DNA of 64,000 bases from Chrysomallon squamiferum (Eukaryota > Mollusca > Gastropoda > Neomphalida > Peltospiridae). Below the pieces are notes generated by a model, which was not told the DNA's origin, made no database searches, and saw nothing but the letters and a program-made list of their open reading frames with translations. Position 1 is the first letter of the stretch, and each line of letters opens with the position of its first letter. This document shows positions 12,131 to 26,174 of the stretch, in pieces. The position numbers and the translations under genes were made by a program. The stretch lies in NCBI GenBank assembly GCA_012295275.1, contig CM022677.1, forward strand, positions 10,367,351 through 10,431,350, in the 5' to 3' direction.

Positions 12131-13089
12131 CTTATTATTTAAAATCCAAAATTATTTTTAAAAAATCTAATATAAAATTTGTAACTTTCACATTCAGATG
12201 AAGGGAAATTACTCTAAATAATCAGTTTTTACCTTTGGCACTTTGTTGCTGCTTTTTACTTTGTGACTGCACTGTCATGTCATCATTATATCATCATCAT
12301 CATTGTCATCCTCTTCATCTTCAACTATTTCTGTGTTTTGTTCTGAAAAACAAAAGAACAAAAAAACCATATCAGATAAAACTAACATATTGCAAATATT
12401 TGACATAGCTAGAATCACTACAGGCATGATAAACAGACTCCTTATACTGCTAATAATAATAATAAAAATAATAATAATAATAATATATACATTGCTGACA
12501 CTTGATTTCACAGACTAATAGGAGGAAACTGCTCAGGAAATGCAAAAATCTGGGAAGTCACAAAAGTGAACATCAACTCTACAGTTTACCAAAACAATAA
12601 ACTTTAGTACACATAGCAGTTATATATATAATGTGAAAGTAAGGATGCATGCATAAGCTTCACTATTGAAACAGCAAATCATCATAATGAAATAAATGAT
12701 TTTTAAATGAGTGAAATGAAATCATTGATGATCTTATTAACTTCAAACTGTACAAAAGATAAATAAAACATGGACATCCTGAGTGTGAGTATGTGTCTCT
12801 TTCTGCTTGCTTGTGTTCTTGTGTAACAGCTATTTTATATTTCTCTAGTAATAATAACCAGTCTATATATTAAACATGTATACATATATGTAATAATAGC
12901 AAATCTGTATATTAAACAGGAGTACGTAATAGTAATGATAAATCTGCATAATAAATAACTATCTGACCTTTTATTGACCCTGGGTCATCTCGTCCACTGA
13001 TGTTGAACACTCCATTTTCTAGCAGCTTTCTGAGATGATCCCAGTCACCTTTGTACCATGTCACATGAGCTGGGAAAGCCAGATCTTAA

Positions 13090-13094
13090 ATACA

Positions 13095-13125
<31 letters not shown>

Positions 13126-13136
13126 AAAAATAAATA
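13090..13136. repeat. (AAAT)n microsatellite
   Basis: About ten copies of the tetranucleotide taaa/aaat directly beside the third ANKRD42-like exon. Related aaat-rich tracts continue to 13430, and nothing else is seen in that intron. Confidence 0.9.
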
Positions 13137-14027
13137 AAGACACAATTAATTAAATCAGCAAAAATAATTAATTAATTTATTAAAGAATAAATACACAAAT
13201 AGAAATGAATATTTAAAGTAAACAAACTGATAAATAAACACATTTATTTGAAATAAATTTAAAAGAAGCAGGCAACCAAACAAATATTTAAAATCAGTCA
13301 GTCAATCAGTAAACAATTCAATAAGTCAATAGGAAAGCAACAAAAAAACATAACAATTACAAGAACGAATGAACAGAAACATATATAGATAGCTAAATTA
13401 AAGAATAAATAAATAAATAAACAAATAAATAAACACTCTCACTCTGCTTGCTCTGGGTGGTCTCTCTACCACTCAGTTCTTCAAACATGGAAGATGACCC
13501 ACCATGCTGCAAGATGAGTTTTTAAAAAAAATGAAAAGAAAAACATTTAATATTTAATATGTATGTGTATTTATTTAAGTGCTTTATTTGTTATTTCTGC
13601 TGTATTTTATATAAAACTGTACAGAAGTAATTATTTCTAATAAACTGCAGACATCTTAGTCTAGTTTGTTTATCTCAGTCAGCTATGAGTACAGGACTAA
13701 CAATTAAAATGCCTAATTTAATTAATCTGTCTAGCTTAATCAATCTTTTAAATTTAATTAACATACCTGGTTTCACTGATACACCTGGTTTAGCCAACAT
13801 ATATAGCTTAATTAATATTTATTATTATGCTTGATTTAATTAGAACATTAGGTATTTCCATTCTGGTCAACTTCATCAAGGTGTGCACCCCATTTACAAC
13901 ATCTGTAAACAGCCAAGTAAAGAGTTAGAAAAAGAAAAAAAGAAAAAGAGAGACAAAGAGGGTTTATGTGTGTTTGTGACACAGTTTAAGACAAATGCCT
14001 ACACTCAGTTTAAGACAAATGCCTACA

Positions 14028-15599
<1,572 letters not shown>

Positions 15600-15600
<1 letters not shown>

Positions 15601-16045
15601 AAAAAAAATAATAATAATAAAAAAAAGATTATAGGTTAGTCACCCAAAAAATATTTTTGCAGTCATCTCTTTTTTTCTGTTAGTTATAACACAAGACCCA
15701 GTATTCCAAACTACGTTTTCAAATAAAATAAATGAAATAAATAAAATTAAATGAAAAACATTAAATGAAATGGAAATTTTACAATAATTCATTAAATTAT
15801 AATATGACGTTAAATAAACCAAAAATACAGGAAACTGGTTAGTTAAAAGACAAAGAAAATGCAGGGAATGTTAATAAGCTGGTTCTGTCTGCTACAAAAC
15901 ATTATACAGAATTAGTTATTTTCATCTAAAAGCAGCAAATCTAATTTACCGTCACCTCGCATATGCGAGGAGTAATCCATTTCAGAAGTTCGTGGTCTAA
16001 GAGAAACAACTCTATTTAACACGCACGTTGGTAAATATACAAACA
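15600..16045 (+). repeat. Dispersed repeat, copy 1 (pairs with 16600-16960)
   Basis: It shares ordered blocks with the segment 950 bases to the right: gaaatggaaattttaca, aataaaccaaaaatacagg/ggaaactgg, cagaattag, catctaaaagcagcaaatc, and ggtctaagagaaacaactc. The left edge (tataggttagtcacccaaa) also resembles 26005-26035 (tataggtttatcgcccaaa), so this is an interspersed family rather than a simple local duplication. Confidence 0.6.
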
Positions 16046-16324
16046 AGACTGAGTGTTGAGTAAACTAAATAAATAAAAACTGAACAGAAAAATGACAAAC
16101 AGTTAGATATAAATACATAATTAATAATTAGATTATTTTAATGATTTATTCTTACATTATTGTCTTGATTTTGAATGGTTGTTATTAACATTAAAACATA
16201 TTTGAAAAAAGCTGAAATTAATCAGCCTAAAAAATAATTTTAGCTCTATTAAAACCAATATCTTTTATAAAAACAGATTTGCAGTCATTTTCGTTTTAAA
16301 GAAAGGAAAATGAAACGATGTATG

Positions 16325-16328
16325 TATG

Positions 16329-16372
<44 letters not shown>

Positions 16373-16376
16373 TAAT
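16325..16376. repeat. (AAT)n microsatellite
   Basis: A nearly pure run of about 14 AAT/ATA units following a tgtatgta tract. Confidence 0.95.
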
Positions 16377-16599
16377 AAATTTTAAAAATTTATAATTAAT
16401 TTGCTTCATTAATGAAAGTGAAATGGGTTCATAATACAAAATCTGGCATATGTCACTATAATGCATTGTTAGAAAAGTGGGGTTTAGTTTTATCTTCCGA
16501 TGCTATTGTAATTATATTTCCTGTTTAACAAACTTCATTTTGATTAGTAACATTATGCAGAGTGATCTTGACTGTTCAAGATTTATAGTGGTATGAAAA

Positions 16600-16960
16600 A
16601 TTCATTGTTTTTATTCAAGGGCAAATCGAAAAAAAAAAAAAGGGTTTTAAGCGAAATAGGAATTTTACAGTAATTAATTAAGTAATAATAATAAATCAAA
16701 TAAACCAACAAATAATGGAAACTGGTTTGTTTAGAAACTGTTGAATTTAATATTGGAATATTTTGCTCGAAATTTTATTTGATAGAATTAGCCGAATTCA
16801 TCTAAAAGTAGTAAATCGAATTTAGCTCAGTCTTTTTTGTGTATTTACAAATACGTTAAATAGAGTTATTTCCCTTAGACCATTAATGCTTATGCAATGT
16901 CTATTAATGGTCTAAGGGAAATAACTCTATTAACGGGTTTGTAAATAAACAATAAAGACG
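16600..16960 (+). repeat. Dispersed repeat, copy 2, ending in a foldback
   Basis: The same block order as 15600-16045 (gaaataggaattttaca, ggaaactgg, atagaattag, catctaaaagtagtaaatc). Its right end is extended into the large inverted repeat at 16841-16950. Confidence 0.6.
16841..16950. mobile_element. Foldback/MITE-like inverted repeat with aataactctat core
   Basis: The left arm (about 16841-16887) and right arm (about 16903-16950) are reverse complements over some 47 bases with only a few mismatches, around a 15-base loop (gcttatgcaatgtct). The arms contain gggaaataactctat, a word I associate with mollusc repeats. It would form a long hairpin. There is no coding capacity. It is probably a foldback or MITE remnant, or a palindromic duplication of the repeat end also seen at 15990-16045. 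A (GA)n run follows at 16960-16985. Confidence 0.75.
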
Positions 16961-16989
16961 AGAGAGAGAGAGAGAGAGAGAGAGATATG

Positions 16990-17429
16990 TACAGAATGCC
17001 GTTCAGTATGATTAATGTTCATTCTAGTACTTTGATTGTTTGTTTTTGTAAAATCGAACAAGGTGTATATATAAAAAATAATTATTAAATCAGATCATCT
17101 TTTGCTGGTTGACAATAAATACCGAAGATATTGATCAGTATATAAATAATAAAACTAAAAACAGACAAAGACTAGTCTTTATTTATTTTTTTTTGTTTTA
17201 AAATATTTGAATGTGCCATAACATTTTTAATGTTAAGAAATAGAAAAATTTTCAGCATTATTTTCCATTTTGATTACTGTTTTTTAAATAAGATGCAATG
17301 GTTTGATTTTGTAGATGTCAGGATTTAAAACCGTTAAGAACAAATAATGTTTTTGTATTAAAAATATTTGTACTGCCTCTCATTTATGTAACAACCTAGT
17401 TATATTTTATTGTTATTTTACATCTTTTT

Positions 17430-17469
<40 letters not shown>

Positions 17470-17925
17470 TTTTCATTTTTTTCCCCCAGCTTTTTAATTG
17501 AATACAGATTATAAAATACTTGGAAGACATTTCCATTTGCACATATTTGAAATAATTTTTTGAATTTTTCTAACATGTGAAAGGCTAATTATACCATACT
17601 CAGAAAAATTCTGTTTATGTACATTTTTTCTCTTCTTTGATTTTTATCATTTTTAAATTATGATTTTCTATTTTTAAAGATTCCTTATTGAAATAATTCA
17701 GTTATTCTTTCTAAAGTGGGAAAGGCAAATTACAAAAATCTGCTAGAAATGTCTGAACAAAAATAACTGAATATTTAAGTTTTATTATCCAGACAGTTTC
17801 TTCTAATTAATAATAACAAAATCATGGTTAATGCAAAAAAAATTTAATTTTGTTAACAGTTTACATTAGAAATAAATTATCATTATCATATTTTTTTATT
17901 TTTTTTAACTTTTTTGGGAGAGTTA
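16990..17925. other. AT-rich non-coding, no gene seen
   Basis: It contains an (ATTT)n tract at about 17428-17475 and poly-T runs. There is no open frame or conserved motif. Confidence 0.6.
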
Positions 17926-17929
17926 TACA

Positions 17930-18400
17930 ATATATCCTTATTACCACTAATTACATAATTTAAATATATTTACACAATGATTACCCCCTGATTAAAGAAT
18001 TTTTTCCCAATTATTTTTTTATAAAAAATTCTATTTACCCTAATTACATAACTGTCATTTATTTTTGCATTGATTACCCCATCAAACCCTTGATATTCAC
18101 ATGATTTAAATATAAAGAGAAAAATGATGATTTTTTTTTTTTTTTTGTATAAACAAATTCTGATTAACCCTAATGACATAATTTTCAATTATATTTAAAT
18201 TGATTACCCAGCAAACCCCTGATTTTACCCTGATTTAAGTAATATAAAGAAAAAAGTTTGTTTTATTGTGTTTTTATAAAAAAAACAGATACCCCTAATT
18301 ACATAGTTTTAAATATATTTAGACAATGATTACCCCAGCAAACCATTGATTTACACTGATTTAAATAATATAAAAATTATATTAAAAAAGTTTACACTAT
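17930..18400. repeat. Degenerate ~125-bp tandem repeat
   Basis: Four units share the order: cctaattacata, tttaaatata, attgattacccc, agcaaacccttgat, ttaaataatataaa. The phrase tacataatt/catagtttt recurs near 17953, 18045, 18176 and 18301, giving spacings of about 92, 131 and 125 bases. It is non-coding. Confidence 0.75.
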
Positions 18401-18615
18401 GCACTATCACATTCATTTTAGCTTATTTACAAAGATGGCATTCCATAGCAAAGATGAATCTCTATTCCTCTTTCAGTGAGAAAAATTAGAATAATTAAGC
18501 ACACATCAATGATAAAAACAGTGCAAGCTGCTATGAAGTACAATGTGTACACTGGATGTTCTGATTACATTGACAATGCAGTCTCTTGGAGATCACTGAG
18601 TTTTCAAAATTCAAA

Positions 18616-21410
18616 TTACATTTCAGACAGATTTTCTCTTGAAAGTGTTGAGCTTTCTCTGGACAGGGAAGACTGTGATGTAATAGCATTCTGGTGCTCT
18701 GTTGAATCTTTTCTGAAAATGGGTCTTACAGCATTTTCAACTGAAGTGCTGGCTAAGGCAGCTTGAATCTGTTGTCTAGGATCCTACAACAAAATATAAT
18801 ATTCATTAATAAACTAATCATAAAATAAAGTGAAAGTAGTATTTGTTGTCAGCTCTAAATGCATTTCACTGTCTTAGCAAGAAACATTTTACTCCACATT
18901 ATTTTTTCCATAAAACTTTAATAATAACAACAATTTATTAAATGTTTTTATATTCTCATTATATTTTTTAACTTTGATATTATAGAATTAAAATAGCAAT
19001 ACATCAGTGAAAGTATGAAAAATATGTTTTAATATATTTGAATAATTCTTTAACTTGGTAAAATTTGATATTTACACTGTTTTAGACCAGGAATATTAAG
19101 TAAATAAACATTTTAAACCTAGATAACATTACATTAGACAGTAAGATAATGGTCTTCTAATACAGTAAATAAATTTTAAGGATTACATTCTGTTAGAAAC
19201 ATGAAATATAAAAAGACAACATTTAGTGCAAAACTACTTAAATTTCTATAAATAAAAATAAGAACAATTTTAAAGACCAAATTATTCCTAGGAAAAACAT
19301 ACTTAAAATAACCAATAAAATTCCATTTTAATTAACACACTACTACTTTGCATTTGAAACTAAATTATACTTAAGTTAACTTATCTAAATTTAAAGGCTT
19401 AAAGTCTTACCTGCTGTATTTATTATTTGCTATTGCAGCTTTAAAACTGTAGCGTCTTATGCCAGAAGATGAATCTGTTTCTTCTTTGTCACCACAGTTC
19501 AAGGTTATGGTGCTGCTCCCTTGTCTCATATCTTGAACAGTTCTTTGATGATAGCTTGTGAGTATTCCATTGTGTTGGTACTGCTGCAGGTAGTAAGGTT
19601 TGCATTATGATCCAGTCCAGACTGAGACCTCTGATGGGCAGGACAGGGTACAGTATGGCAGAAGTTTACTGACTGATTCAAGTCAAATGAATGGTGGTTT
19701 AAGCTTTTTCACTTTTTCTTGACCTTGGATAATTTCTATCACCTGAAATTAACATTAAAAAGTTATTTTCTATTATAAACAGGTTTCTGATGTTAAAATA
19801 TGTTAACTCAAGACATTTTTCATTATTAATTTTCTTCTGTTTATTAAAAAAGCTATCAGTTTGTAATGGGAACAGTGAAACCAATGTACTTTATGTATGT
19901 ATATTTATGATAATTAACAAAGAATTCTAATTTTTAAATATTTTACTTTAACGTTTTTATGAATGGGTTGGAATGACTTAGGAACTACTTTAAATTGAGT
20001 TTTCATCAATATGCTTTTATGTGACTGGGTAAATGTTAATTAATTTGATTCTTTTTTTGATTTTCCCTCTCACTAAGTATATAACAATTTTATTTACCAA
20101 CAACAGGTGAACTGCAGACATGTGTAGTTGGGTGGTGTTCCCTGCACATCACTCCTAAGAGACATCAGCTTTCCATTCTGTATAAATAAAATTTTAAAAT
20201 ATTACAAAATAAACATATCATATAAGACTTAATAACAAGTATGTGTTACCCAGATAAAACAAAAATGAAACAATATAAAACACCTGCTCAAAAACATTAT
20301 TTATGAATATATATAACTCTTTAAGTTCAAATTCATATAAATAATTATTAACATAATATTATAATTATGCCTTCTTGTAATGTGCTAACAATCATTAAAC
20401 ACACACTGAAAAATTATCTTAAAGATCTACTAATATGAATCTAATTTAATCTGAATGAAAAACATTTTACACTTTTTAAAACATAATTTAATTAGATTAT
20501 TGCATGTGTTCAGTAATTTAATTATAACGGTAACATTTCCAAACACTCATCTGACTGCTTTGTTTTATTTCATAGCTTTTCTATTATTAACAGATGTATA
20601 CAAACCAGAACATCAGGAGCTGTCTGACTGTTTGTTAGTTTGCTTTTAAGTGACTCTATCTCTTTAGTAATTTTTGCTTTTAGTGCATCAGTTGTTAAAC
20701 CAGAGACAGTGTTCTAGAAAAATACATAGGTTAGACAAATATATTCAAAACAGTTTTTTATTATTACTTTATTATTATTATTTGTATTACTATTTCATAC
20801 ATGTTTTTATATTTTCTTTTCAGGCTCAGAATAATAATATCTGCATTTAAAAAAAAAAAAAAATTATTGATTTGTTACTAAAATATTAGTTTATACCCAA
20901 AGCTGGCTTCAGTGTTTTCAGGTCCTTTTTGATTCATGAAGCTATTACCCTTTGGCACTGACGAGGTCTATGTTATCATTTTCTTATGTGAGATTACATC
21001 CTGTTCTATCACCTTGCTTTAGGTTGATGAATTCCTGAGTAGAATCATAAGAAGAAATAGCCATAAGATAATCTGATAAGGAGAACAGATATTATTATCT
21101 GAAATAACTTCCTTTTTGTCCCACTGTCCATATTTGGGATCAGCTAAAGCCTTTGAGGTTTTGTTAATGTGTTCATCATCTACAGGATTAACAATTTTTA
21201 TCTCCTGAAACTAAGATTTTTGGTCCAACCTCATTTAGAGTGGGATCATTGAAAAGAGTGTTGATTTTGTTCTTAATCTTAGACATATCTAAGAAATTTG
21301 ATGATGTATCCACTTTTATAGCAACAGCATTCCCACCACCTCCACCAAAATCAAGATTTTCTGTTACTATAAATGTCAGCTGATTTTGTCCACTTTATTA
21401 ATATATACAG
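18616..21410 (-). CDS. Unrecognised multi-exon gene
   Basis: Several minus-strand exons have good splice sites and protein-like frames. About 21410-20930 reads QLTFIVTENLDFGGGG, then KINTLFNDPTLNEVGPK, then one frame over DPKYGQWDKKEVISDNN. 20713-20606 is 36 codons, GLTTDALKAKITKEIESLK. 20177-20098 (NGKLMSLRSDVQGTPPNY) is in phase with it. 19742-19411 shows two open frames, one holding YHQRTVQDMRQGSSTI and RRYSFKAAIANNKYS, with a GTAAGA donor. 18783-18616 reads DPRQQIQAALASTSVENAV and ends in a Ser-rich tail, SRENLSEM, then TAA. The first and fourth regions need frame switches, so indels or missed small introns are present. The Ser/Arg-rich tail and the Gly-rich, hydrophobic first segment do not match any family I can name. 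The 5' end is not found. Confidence 0.5.
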
Positions 21411-21429
21411 TGTAAGCAAGATTAGTCCT

Positions 21430-22245
21430 GGCAAAATCTGTGAATATAAAACAAATAAAACAGTAAAAGATGATAGAATGTGTTTTCATAAAATTTCAAA
21501 AGATATCAATAAAAAAATTAAAAAATAAAAACAAATCTAGGTTAATTATTTGTTTATGATATTTCCTATACAATGGTTTTGCAAATGTAGATAGTTTCTT
21601 TCAGTGCTACTGATTCCACAGGCATCCTTTTTATGACAGAAGGGAAGATGGTAGAAAGTATAAATAGGAAATTTAATGAAGAATTTATTAATTATTATTA
21701 AGACACCAGCTATAACATGCAAATTCCATTGTAAGGAAACACAGCAGTAAATATATTTTAAGTTAAAGTTGTAATTTTTCTCTCTCAAAATAAATTATGA
21801 TTCATCTACAATTTCTGAAAATTTAAATATAATTTCAAGGGGAGAAAAATATCAAATAATAATAATACTAAAAAATAATTTAAATCTACTTTCGAAATGG
21901 CTGACGTTGTAAATGAAACTAAATGCAAATAAATAAGATAATTCTTGAAACAATTTTATTCTGTGAATGATATCATACTGTAAGTGAAATGACACAAATA
22001 AATTCATTATGAATAAAAATGGAAAACATTTCAAAGTTTTTAATGGTGATATATTTTTCTCTCTTGAAAAGATTTTTTCTGCCACAGATTCGAAAATATT
22101 TATTAAAATGACAAATCAGTAATCCACTTACTTAATAATATTCTAATCCTTAACTAATATTATCTATGAAATGCTATATATGAAGGTAACACGGTCATCA
22201 TTCAGAGAATACCATTTTGCAAAACCTAAATAATACTTTCTCAAC
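21430..22245. other. AT-rich non-coding, no gene seen
   Basis: Several short open frames exist but have low-complexity composition. This would be the upstream flank or first intron of the minus-strand gene ending at 18616. Confidence 0.5.
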
Positions 22246-22249
22246 AATT

Positions 22250-22574
22250 ACGATCTCCCTTTAGGTTTAAAAAGTGAAATTAATAATAATAATAATAAAT
22301 AAATAAATAAATAAATAAATAAAAAAATTATTGTTCCCCCAAAAAAAAAAAATGGCTGCCATCACGTAATAATGACTTTTAAATTATAATTAAACAAAAC
22401 CAAAAAATCCAAACACATTAACAGCAATAATAATAAATAATAGTACCTGTCTCTTGCACAAAATGAAATGATTTAAGCAAGTTTTTTGTTGCATGATAAT
22501 GCGATTAACCCAGTTCTTCAAATAAAAAGTAAATCCTTAAAGACCGGCAATCATCCCGCATTTTTCCGAAAACA

Positions 22575-22609
<35 letters not shown>

Positions 22610-22860
22610 AAATGCAAATAAAATAAAATGAAATAAAACAACCTATTAAAATATACGTATTAATTATAAATCGATGTGGTTTTTTTTTTTTTATTTTTTA
22701 TTTTATTTTATTTTATTTTTTATTATTATTATTATTTTTTATCTTTTTATTAGCCAGTCAATGACCGTAAATTTCAAATAAACGGTGTTGTTGTTTTTTT
22801 TACCCCTGTTTTTTCTTTCTTCTTCTTATTTATTTATTTATTTATTTATTTATGTTAATG
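22250..22860 (+). repeat. Duplicated block A, copy 1 (pairs with 44640-45290)
   Basis: Shared ordered words with the 44.6-kb copy: an aaat microsatellite; atggctgccatca; aaatccaaacacattaaca; tagtacctgtc; aagtaaatcc; ccggcaatcatcccgcattttt; ttataaatcgat; caaataaacggtgttgtt; ttttctttcttcttctta. Long poly-A (22570-22605) and poly-T/ATTT runs interrupt it. Both copies have the same orientation. Confidence 0.8.
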
Positions 22861-22869
22861 TACTTTTCT

Positions 22870-23105
22870 GGCATATTTTAAAATATCACCAGCACAAGGT
22901 AGCATTTACAGATAACGACATCTGTTTTCATCTAGCCTCTCAGGAAATACGCCAACAACTGCACTTAGAAGATGATCTACTTGCAACCATTGCATGTCGA
23001 GTGAATCAAAATTTATATATATTTTCTAAAATATTCAGGAATTATCATATTTCACCGAAATGTAGTTTGAACTATTTAGTTGAAGTGAAACGTGATGATT
23101 CTTGA
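22870..23105 (+). CDS. Possible coding fragment, unrecognised
   Basis: A plus-strand frame stays open to a TGA at 23103-23105. It has balanced composition for 60 residues, including FTDNDICFHLASQEIRQQ and LEDDLLATIACRVNQN, unlike the low-complexity frames around it. Upstream of about 22870 the same frame is poly-pyrimidine-derived, so any real exon would start near the AG at 22903-22904 or 22919-22920. No family is recognised, and chance is possible. Confidence 0.25.
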
Positions 23106-23109
23106 ACAT

Positions 23110-24085
23110 TAAAAACATTAAATAAGTCAATGGATTAAGAATAGTTCTGGTTACCAAAATATACATTTAAAAATTCCCCTGACTCAGGACAGTTTGTACT
23201 GATTAGCTGAAAACAAACAAGATTAACATGTTATTTTATTATTATAATTGCGTTCGTGATTTTTTTTTTTTTTTTTTTCACATTCATTACAAGGTGTACA
23301 TCAGCGCAAGTTGTATAGTGTAATATACTTTACATTTCTGATTACACCTGAAGTTCTCTTATTACATTAGATATTAATATAACCGCTCCATCAGTAATTA
23401 TCAATATAACATTGAAGCAAACACCATATTTGTCAAATTCCTCTCTTTGTCAACAGCTAAATACCAACAATAATAACACCTTAATATCGTGCATTTTCAC
23501 TTCTTTATTATTATTATTATTTAAAATTTTTTCTGGAAAACGGTGGCTTCCTTTATATTTTGACGCTATATTCGTATTTGATTACAACTGTTCATTAGAA
23601 CATAAAAATTACTTCTAACTTTTTATTAGGTCGCGTAATGTTAAATATATATATAATGATAAAAATAAATTGGACAATTTTATAGAACCAGTTATTTTTA
23701 TATTAAAATTGCATTAATTAGACATTATCGCTTATATTATTGAATAAATGTGGAATTCCATTCGAGATTAACTCCCTTTTTCTCAATGTTTTAATATATA
23801 TATATATATATATATATCTATATATATATATATATCCTGTATATCTGTAATTATCAATATAATCTGTGCTGTAATACTAAGATTTAATTTTCTACGAACA
23901 CTCACTTATAAAATGAATATATTGAAATTGCTTCTTATTGTAATAAAATCTTTTAAAATCAGTCTGATATATTTTTAATTACATAATTTGATAAATAACC
24001 TCTGAATTTTAGATTAATCTTGGGATTTCATGTAGAGAGAGATGTAAATTATTTGGGGTAAAAAAAATACATATGTTTATATAGC
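23110..24085. other. AT-rich non-coding
   Basis: It holds a poly-T run (about 23261-23279) and an (AT)n tract interrupted once (about 23798-23836). No gene is seen. Confidence 0.6.
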
Positions 24086-24089
24086 TAAA

Positions 24090-24360
24090 TACATATGTTT
24101 ATATTACCGAAGAAATCCTATTTTTCATTGATAATTGTACACGCATATTAAAAATCAAATTTTAATAACGTGAGTATAACGTTAATGTTATTATTTCGTC
24201 TAAAAAACATATTCGTATTTAGATGTGGAGCTTCTAATTTTACGTTAATTTCACAAAATCATTCATAACGTTGATGTCGTTTATAATCAAATATTTCATT
24301 GTTCTTGAATTCGTTTTGATCAGGGCTGATGAATTAATAACAAAAATTAAAACATTTCTC
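24090..24360 (+). repeat. Duplicated block B, copy 1 (pairs with 48835-49100)
   Basis: Both copies share gaagaaatcctaatttttc, attgataattgtacac, aaaattttaat, tatttagatgtggagc, gtttataat.aaatatttc and ttttgatcag. The orientation is the same as copy 2. Confidence 0.75.
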
Positions 24361-24419
24361 TCAGTCTCAGTTGTGTCGTATAAAGGGCCGTGATGTTAGC
24401 TCTTATGATGAATATCATC

Positions 24420-24561
24420 AGATAGTCATAAAAGGAAGGTATTATCTGAAACAATAATGCATTTTAATAGTATATTTTAACACTACGAAAGTCAGAATAA
24501 CATTTACTGAAAAAGGCAACACAACTAGGAGTACAACGCAGGCACGACTCCAATGATGGCG

Positions 24562-24633
<72 letters not shown>

Positions 24634-25768
24634 TTTAATATTGGGCGCGCACACTACGAAAGTAAAAACAATAGTTAATAAAAAGCACAACAGAATAACG
24701 AGAAGTGGACCAAAAACGTTAAGAACAACGTGGACACGACTACAACGACGGCGACATTAATAGGAATTATAATAAGAAGAAACAATAACAGAAAATGAAA
24801 AATAAAATTAAAAAAAGAAACGGAAAAATTCGAAGAACAGCAATAACGTCAAGAACATCGCAGATACGATGGCAACGACGTCCACATTAATACAAATAAC
24901 AGTAATATGTTTTGAAATAGGATGTGCACACTAAGAATAATGACCAGGACCAAAATTACGTTAAGGTCAACGCAATTACGATGGCGACTTTGATAAAAAT
25001 AATAATAAATATTTTAACACTGGGCAGGCACTCTCAGAAAGTAAGAATAATGGTTAATGAAATATTTTAATATAGTTTGGGCCAACCAACAAAGTCAGGA
25101 TAACACTTAATAAAAAGCGGAAGAGGATAATTAGAGCTTCACCATTATTATATAATATCACATTAACCTCACTTTTCACAAATTTTCTTTTATTGGTCAT
25201 TTTAATTATTCAGTTGAGTTTTGGATTTTTCTATCCGTCTGTCTGTATCTCTGTCTATGTATTTATCTCTCTGTATGTCTGTCTGTCTCACTCTCTGTTT
25301 GTCTGTCTATCTATCCACCTACCTATCTACCTCTCAGATTACAGTGATAAATACAGGTGCAGTTGTAAGTACAACTTCAGTAAAAAAAATGTATAAACAC
25401 TAGAAAATACTGGGAGAGGTTTTCTGAAAAAAACTGAAGGATCTTCGAGATTAAGCAAATCCGACGCCAACGATAGTAATAGTAATAATAATAATATATT
25501 GTAATACAGGCCGCGCACACCAAAAAAGTGATACTAATAGTTAATGAAAAGCGCAACACAATAATTAAACTACACCAATAACCTTAAGAACAACGCAGGT
25601 ACGACGGCACCGACGTCTACATTAATACAAAAAGCAATAATATATTTTGAAATAGGATCTACACACTAAGAAATTAAGGACAGCAGTTAATAAAAACCTC
25701 AAAAGAATAATGACAAAGACAAGAATACCGTGCAGGACAACGCAGACACGACGCCAACGACGGCGACA

Positions 25769-25800
<32 letters not shown>
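24420..25800 (+). repeat. Satellite family S, locus 1
   Basis: Degenerate tandem monomers of about 110-190 bases. Each runs roughly: (AAT)n, tattttaatattgg, gcgcacacta, agaaagtaagaataatagtt, aataaaaagcacaa, agaataatgag, gtacacc, aacgttaagaacaacgcag, acacgacgccaacgacggcgac, then AAT again. Recognisable CG-rich cores fall near 24555, 24747, 24877, 24980, 25465, 25600 and 25755. The longest (AAT)n run (about 24562-24632) sits exactly where the AAT core of a monomer belongs. A block of ctgtctgt/tctatc repeats interrupts the array at about 25230-25340. Confidence 0.8.
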
Positions 25801-25802
<2 letters not shown>

Positions 25803-25869
25803 TTAAAGGTCCGTCAACCGGCCGTATAAAAAATTATGTTTCAAATTCTAAAATATGTATGAAAACAAT

Positions 25870-26120
25870 GAGTTTCCTTTTTTTTTTTTTTTTTTTTTTA
25901 TTTTTTTAAGTCATTGGTCCATGCTAATGCAGGGATCGAAAATGACCAATCGCCAGGTCACCAAATGCGAGCAAAGTTCCGTTTAGGCGACTAGGGTGTT
26001 AAAAAAATTATAGGTTTATCGCCCAAAAATGATAATTTTATCGCAAATATTTAATTCACATAAAAGGTTTGCCCATAATTCCATAAGTTGGTGTATCGGC
26101 TTACCTTATTTGCCGACGTC
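25870..26120. other. Interspersed repeat fragment
   Basis: It follows a poly-T run and contains tataggtttatcgcccaaa, related to 15630-15650, so a member of the same dispersed family is likely. There is no coding frame. Confidence 0.4.
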
Positions 26121-26174
26121 TATTTATAGACACTAATGCTAAAGTGAAACCAGAGAACATTTCTAACCCATACC

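Noticed and set aside
18476-18766. 96-codon plus-strand frame
   Set aside because: It is the shadow of the minus-strand exon 18783-18616, which has a proper acceptor and a better composition.
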